This document shows, in pieces, positions 43,611-44,935 of a stretch of 44,935 nucleotides of DNA (positions are counted from its first letter, which is position 1; each line of letters opens with the position of its first letter). The translations under genes were made by a program, and so were the position numbers. The DNA lies in assembly GCA_903888765.1 (NCBI GenBank), contig CAISVF010000605.1:1-44935 (forward strand). Direction: 5' to 3'. The stretch is from an uncultured Verrucomicrobia subdivision 3 bacterium. GTDB taxonomy: Bacteria; Verrucomicrobiota; Verrucomicrobiia; Limisphaerales; UBA11358. The notes below the pieces were generated by a model. That model did no database searches. It saw only the letters and a list, made by a program, of their open reading frames with translations, and had not been told where the DNA came from.

Positions 43611-43837
43611 AGGCGGGAACACCAGCGTTCAGCCGGGCATGCCTGACGACGCGCGAGGCGGCAGCCTTCCTCAACATCTCACGCACCACGCTGCTGCGGA
43701 TGTCGCACGCGGGTGAAGTCAAATTTGTCCTGCTGCGCCGCACCGGCCTCCGGCGCTACCCCGTCACCGAACTCCAACGGCTGTTGGAGGCGCGCATCAA
43801 AATCACCTCCAAAAAACATGACAATCATTGCAATTGA
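43607..43837 (+). CDS. Small HTH protein, excisionase family (2)
   Basis: The start is the ATG at 43607 (MKAGTPAFSRA), overlapping the previous stop; 76 aa. CLTTREAAAFLNISRTTLLRMSHAGEVKF followed by RRTGLRRYPVTELQRLLEAR is the standard excisionase-family (HTH_17) pattern of helix-turn-helix plus wing. The track ORF at 43478 is an upstream extension in the wrong context. The 3' end overlaps the resolvase start by 20 bp. Confidence 0.8.
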   Translation: MKAGTPAFSRACLTTREAAAFLNISRTTLLRMSHAGEVKFVLLRRTGLRRYPVTELQRLLEARIKITSKKHDNHCN

Positions 43838-44294
43838 TCCGGGCGCGAAAGGCGGGCTGGCCGTGCGCTTTTATGGTGCCACGAATGCTTTCGCCCTGCC
43901 GGAAACTGACGGAGACCGGCTGGAACTGCTGCGCGACTTGAAAGCCTCGGCGGATGTCGAAGGCGAGGCCGTGGTGGTGGTGCTGGAAAAGGTCAGTGGT
44001 TTTGTGGGGAAGCGTCAACCTGGATCAGCCATGTTCAATTTTGGGCAGGGCTATGGCTTTCTGGTGGGCTGCATCATGGCGCTGCAAATGCGCTTGGTGC
44101 TGGTGACTCCACAGACTTGGCAAAAGTATTTCCAACTTGGCAAGGGATCGGAGTGCGCCAGCCAGAGTGCCTGGAAAAACAAATTGAAGGCGGAGGCTCA
44201 ACGGCGGAATCCGACTTTGAAAGTCACGCACGCGACGGCGGATGCACTGCTGATTTGTGACTGGGCCTCAGCCCATCCAGACCTAATCAAATAA
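43818..44294 (+). CDS. RuvC-fold Holliday-junction resolvase of phage type
   Basis: The start is the ATG at 43818 (MTIIAIDPGAKGGLAV); 158 aa. The RNase-H-like nuclease signature is visible: Asp in AIDPGAKGG on the first strand, Glu in VVVVLEKVSGF, and Asp in HATADALLICDWA near the end. VTPQTWQKYFQLG before that is common in phage RuvC-like proteins. It would resolve branched DNA during replication or recombination of the element. The track start at 43713 is an out-of-context extension. It supports the reading of this segment as prophage- or plasmid-like. Confidence 0.82.
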   Translation: MTIIAIDPGAKGGLAVRFYGATNAFALPETDGDRLELLRDLKASADVEGEAVVVVLEKVSGFVGKRQPGSAMFNFGQGYGFLVGCIMALQMRLVLVTPQTWQKYFQLGKGSECASQSAWKNKLKAEAQRRNPTLKVTHATADALLICDWASAHPDLIK

Positions 44295-44336
44295 TTTCCG
44301 CCGGCATGGTGCCGGGGGATTAATAACAACACATCA

Positions 44337-44864
44337 ATGAAAAAAACGAACAAGATCGAAATCAAAAAAACAACTCGCTACCTGCAATGCCAACTTACTA
44401 CGGCAGAGCTTCTGGAAGCGGGCAAGGCGCAAGCGGATACATCCATCGCCCTGGGGGTGCTGGAGAATGACCGCAAGCGGATCATGGACGAGCTCAAGGC
44501 GAAAGCCTCGGCGTTGGAAGCGAAGGGCTGTGTCTATGCCGGGATGGTGGCGACGGGCTATGTCTTTCGCGACGTGCCGTGCACGGAATTCCTGGGGGAT
44601 CCGAAGCCGACGAAAAAAACGATTATGCGCGAAGACACGGGTGCCCAAGTCGCCATCGAGGATCTGACCGAATCCGAACTGCAACGGGAGCTGGTGGCGC
44701 TCGGCAATGAGCCCACTAGCGAACAGCCCATGAATCCGGTCGTTACTCCCGAGACCCAAGACGCCATTGAGCGCCGCGCGAAAGAGCTCTGGGGCAAGAT
44801 CAAGGCGGCGAAGCCCGGAGCCACTCCCCCGAATTCCGACGCCGATGCGGCGGCGGCGAACTGA
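44337..44864 (+). CDS. Hypothetical protein of the phage-like segment
   Basis: 175 aa, no signal peptide. The first 90 residues are charged and largely helical (TTRYLQCQLTTAELLEAG, LENDRKRIMDELKAKASALE), the middle has a short strand-rich part (GCVYAGMVATGYVFRDVPC), and the tail is low-complexity and Ala/Pro-rich. I do not recognise a family. Its position 42 bp after the resolvase and before another ORF suggests a role in the replication or recombination module of the element. Confidence 0.6.
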   Translation: MKKTNKIEIKKTTRYLQCQLTTAELLEAGKAQADTSIALGVLENDRKRIMDELKAKASALEAKGCVYAGMVATGYVFRDVPCTEFLGDPKPTKKTIMREDTGAQVAIEDLTESELQRELVALGNEPTSEQPMNPVVTPETQDAIERRAKELWGKIKAAKPGATPPNSDADAAAAN

Positions 44865-44893
44865 ACAACAACAACAAATAAACTGAAAAAAAT

Positions 44894-44935
44894 ATGATCC
44901 TAACTGTTGGAGAATCACGCGCCCACATTCCATTC
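44894..44935 (+). CDS. Start of a further ORF (cut by the right edge)
   Basis: ATG at 44894 opens MILTVGESRAHIPF and runs off the window. It is in line with the upstream small genes (29 bp after the previous stop), but fourteen residues are too few to assign a function. Confidence 0.4.
   Translation, partial: MILTVGESRAHIPF

Overview
The window looks like chromosomal DNA of a Verrucomicrobiota bacterium, probably a Limisphaerales/Pedosphaera-type lineage. The reasons are a GC-rich genome with long single-strand operons, a pseudopilin with the H-x9-DG signature typical of that phylum (24088-24951), a giant beta-strand-repeat surface protein, many secreted plant-polysaccharide enzymes without SusC/SusD, and intergenic repeats that translate to CGGKRSATPL and ECGGPPPL, which I remember as widespread in Pedosphaera-like genomes. 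The taxonomy is inference; there is no rRNA or other marker here.

Layout. (1) 1-286 is the 5' part of an IS4/Tn5-type transposase, cut by the window edge and missing from the ORF track. (2) 562-4373 (minus) is a two-gene signalling unit, CheR then a 984-aa hybrid histidine kinase, joined by an ATGA overlap. (3) 5056-8874 (minus) is a compact four-gene operon: a free-standing CarH-type cobalamin-binding protein, a PAS histidine kinase, a heme-oxygenase-like protein with an unknown C-terminal half, and a response regulator with a Cys4 tail. It reads as a B12-based (perhaps light) sensory pathway. (4) 9001-9594 is a decayed IS200/IS605 element with a frameshift and a mutated HUH motif. (5) 9720-39749 is a 30-kb carbohydrate locus. 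(6) 39868-42354 (minus) holds gmhB-glmS, cell-envelope sugar genes. (7) 42520-44935 is the edge of a phage- or plasmid-like element: two divergent paralogous ribbon-helix-helix proteins, two excisionase-like HTH proteins, a RuvC-fold resolvase and unknown genes.

The carbohydrate locus is the main interest. Its enzymes resemble a pectin, specifically rhamnogalacturonan-II (RG-II), toolkit: GH27 alpha-galactosidase, an Asp-box sialidase-like propeller, a GH43-like propeller, a GH141-like beta-helix, two PL1-like pectate lyases, an (alpha/alpha)6 glycosidase, a beta-helix/DUF6298-like protein, and a DUF5060-GH140-like (apiosidase-type) enzyme. The operon at 12320-20846 encodes propeller hydrolase, SSS symporter, Fe-alcohol dehydrogenase, DapA-family aldolase, PdxA-family dehydrogenase, DUF1537 four-carbon acid-sugar kinase and AraC regulator.

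I propose that this operon degrades a C7 2-keto-3-deoxy aldaric acid such as Dha (3-deoxy-D-lyxo-heptulosaric acid) of RG-II. The aldolase would give pyruvate plus a C4 semialdehyde-acid, the Fe-ADH would reduce it to D-threonate, the DUF1537 kinase would make 4-phospho-D-threonate, and PdxA would oxidise and decarboxylate it to dihydroxyacetone phosphate. The carbon skeleton and the D-threo configuration both fit on paper. The two last steps are an established pathway; joining them to Dha is inference.
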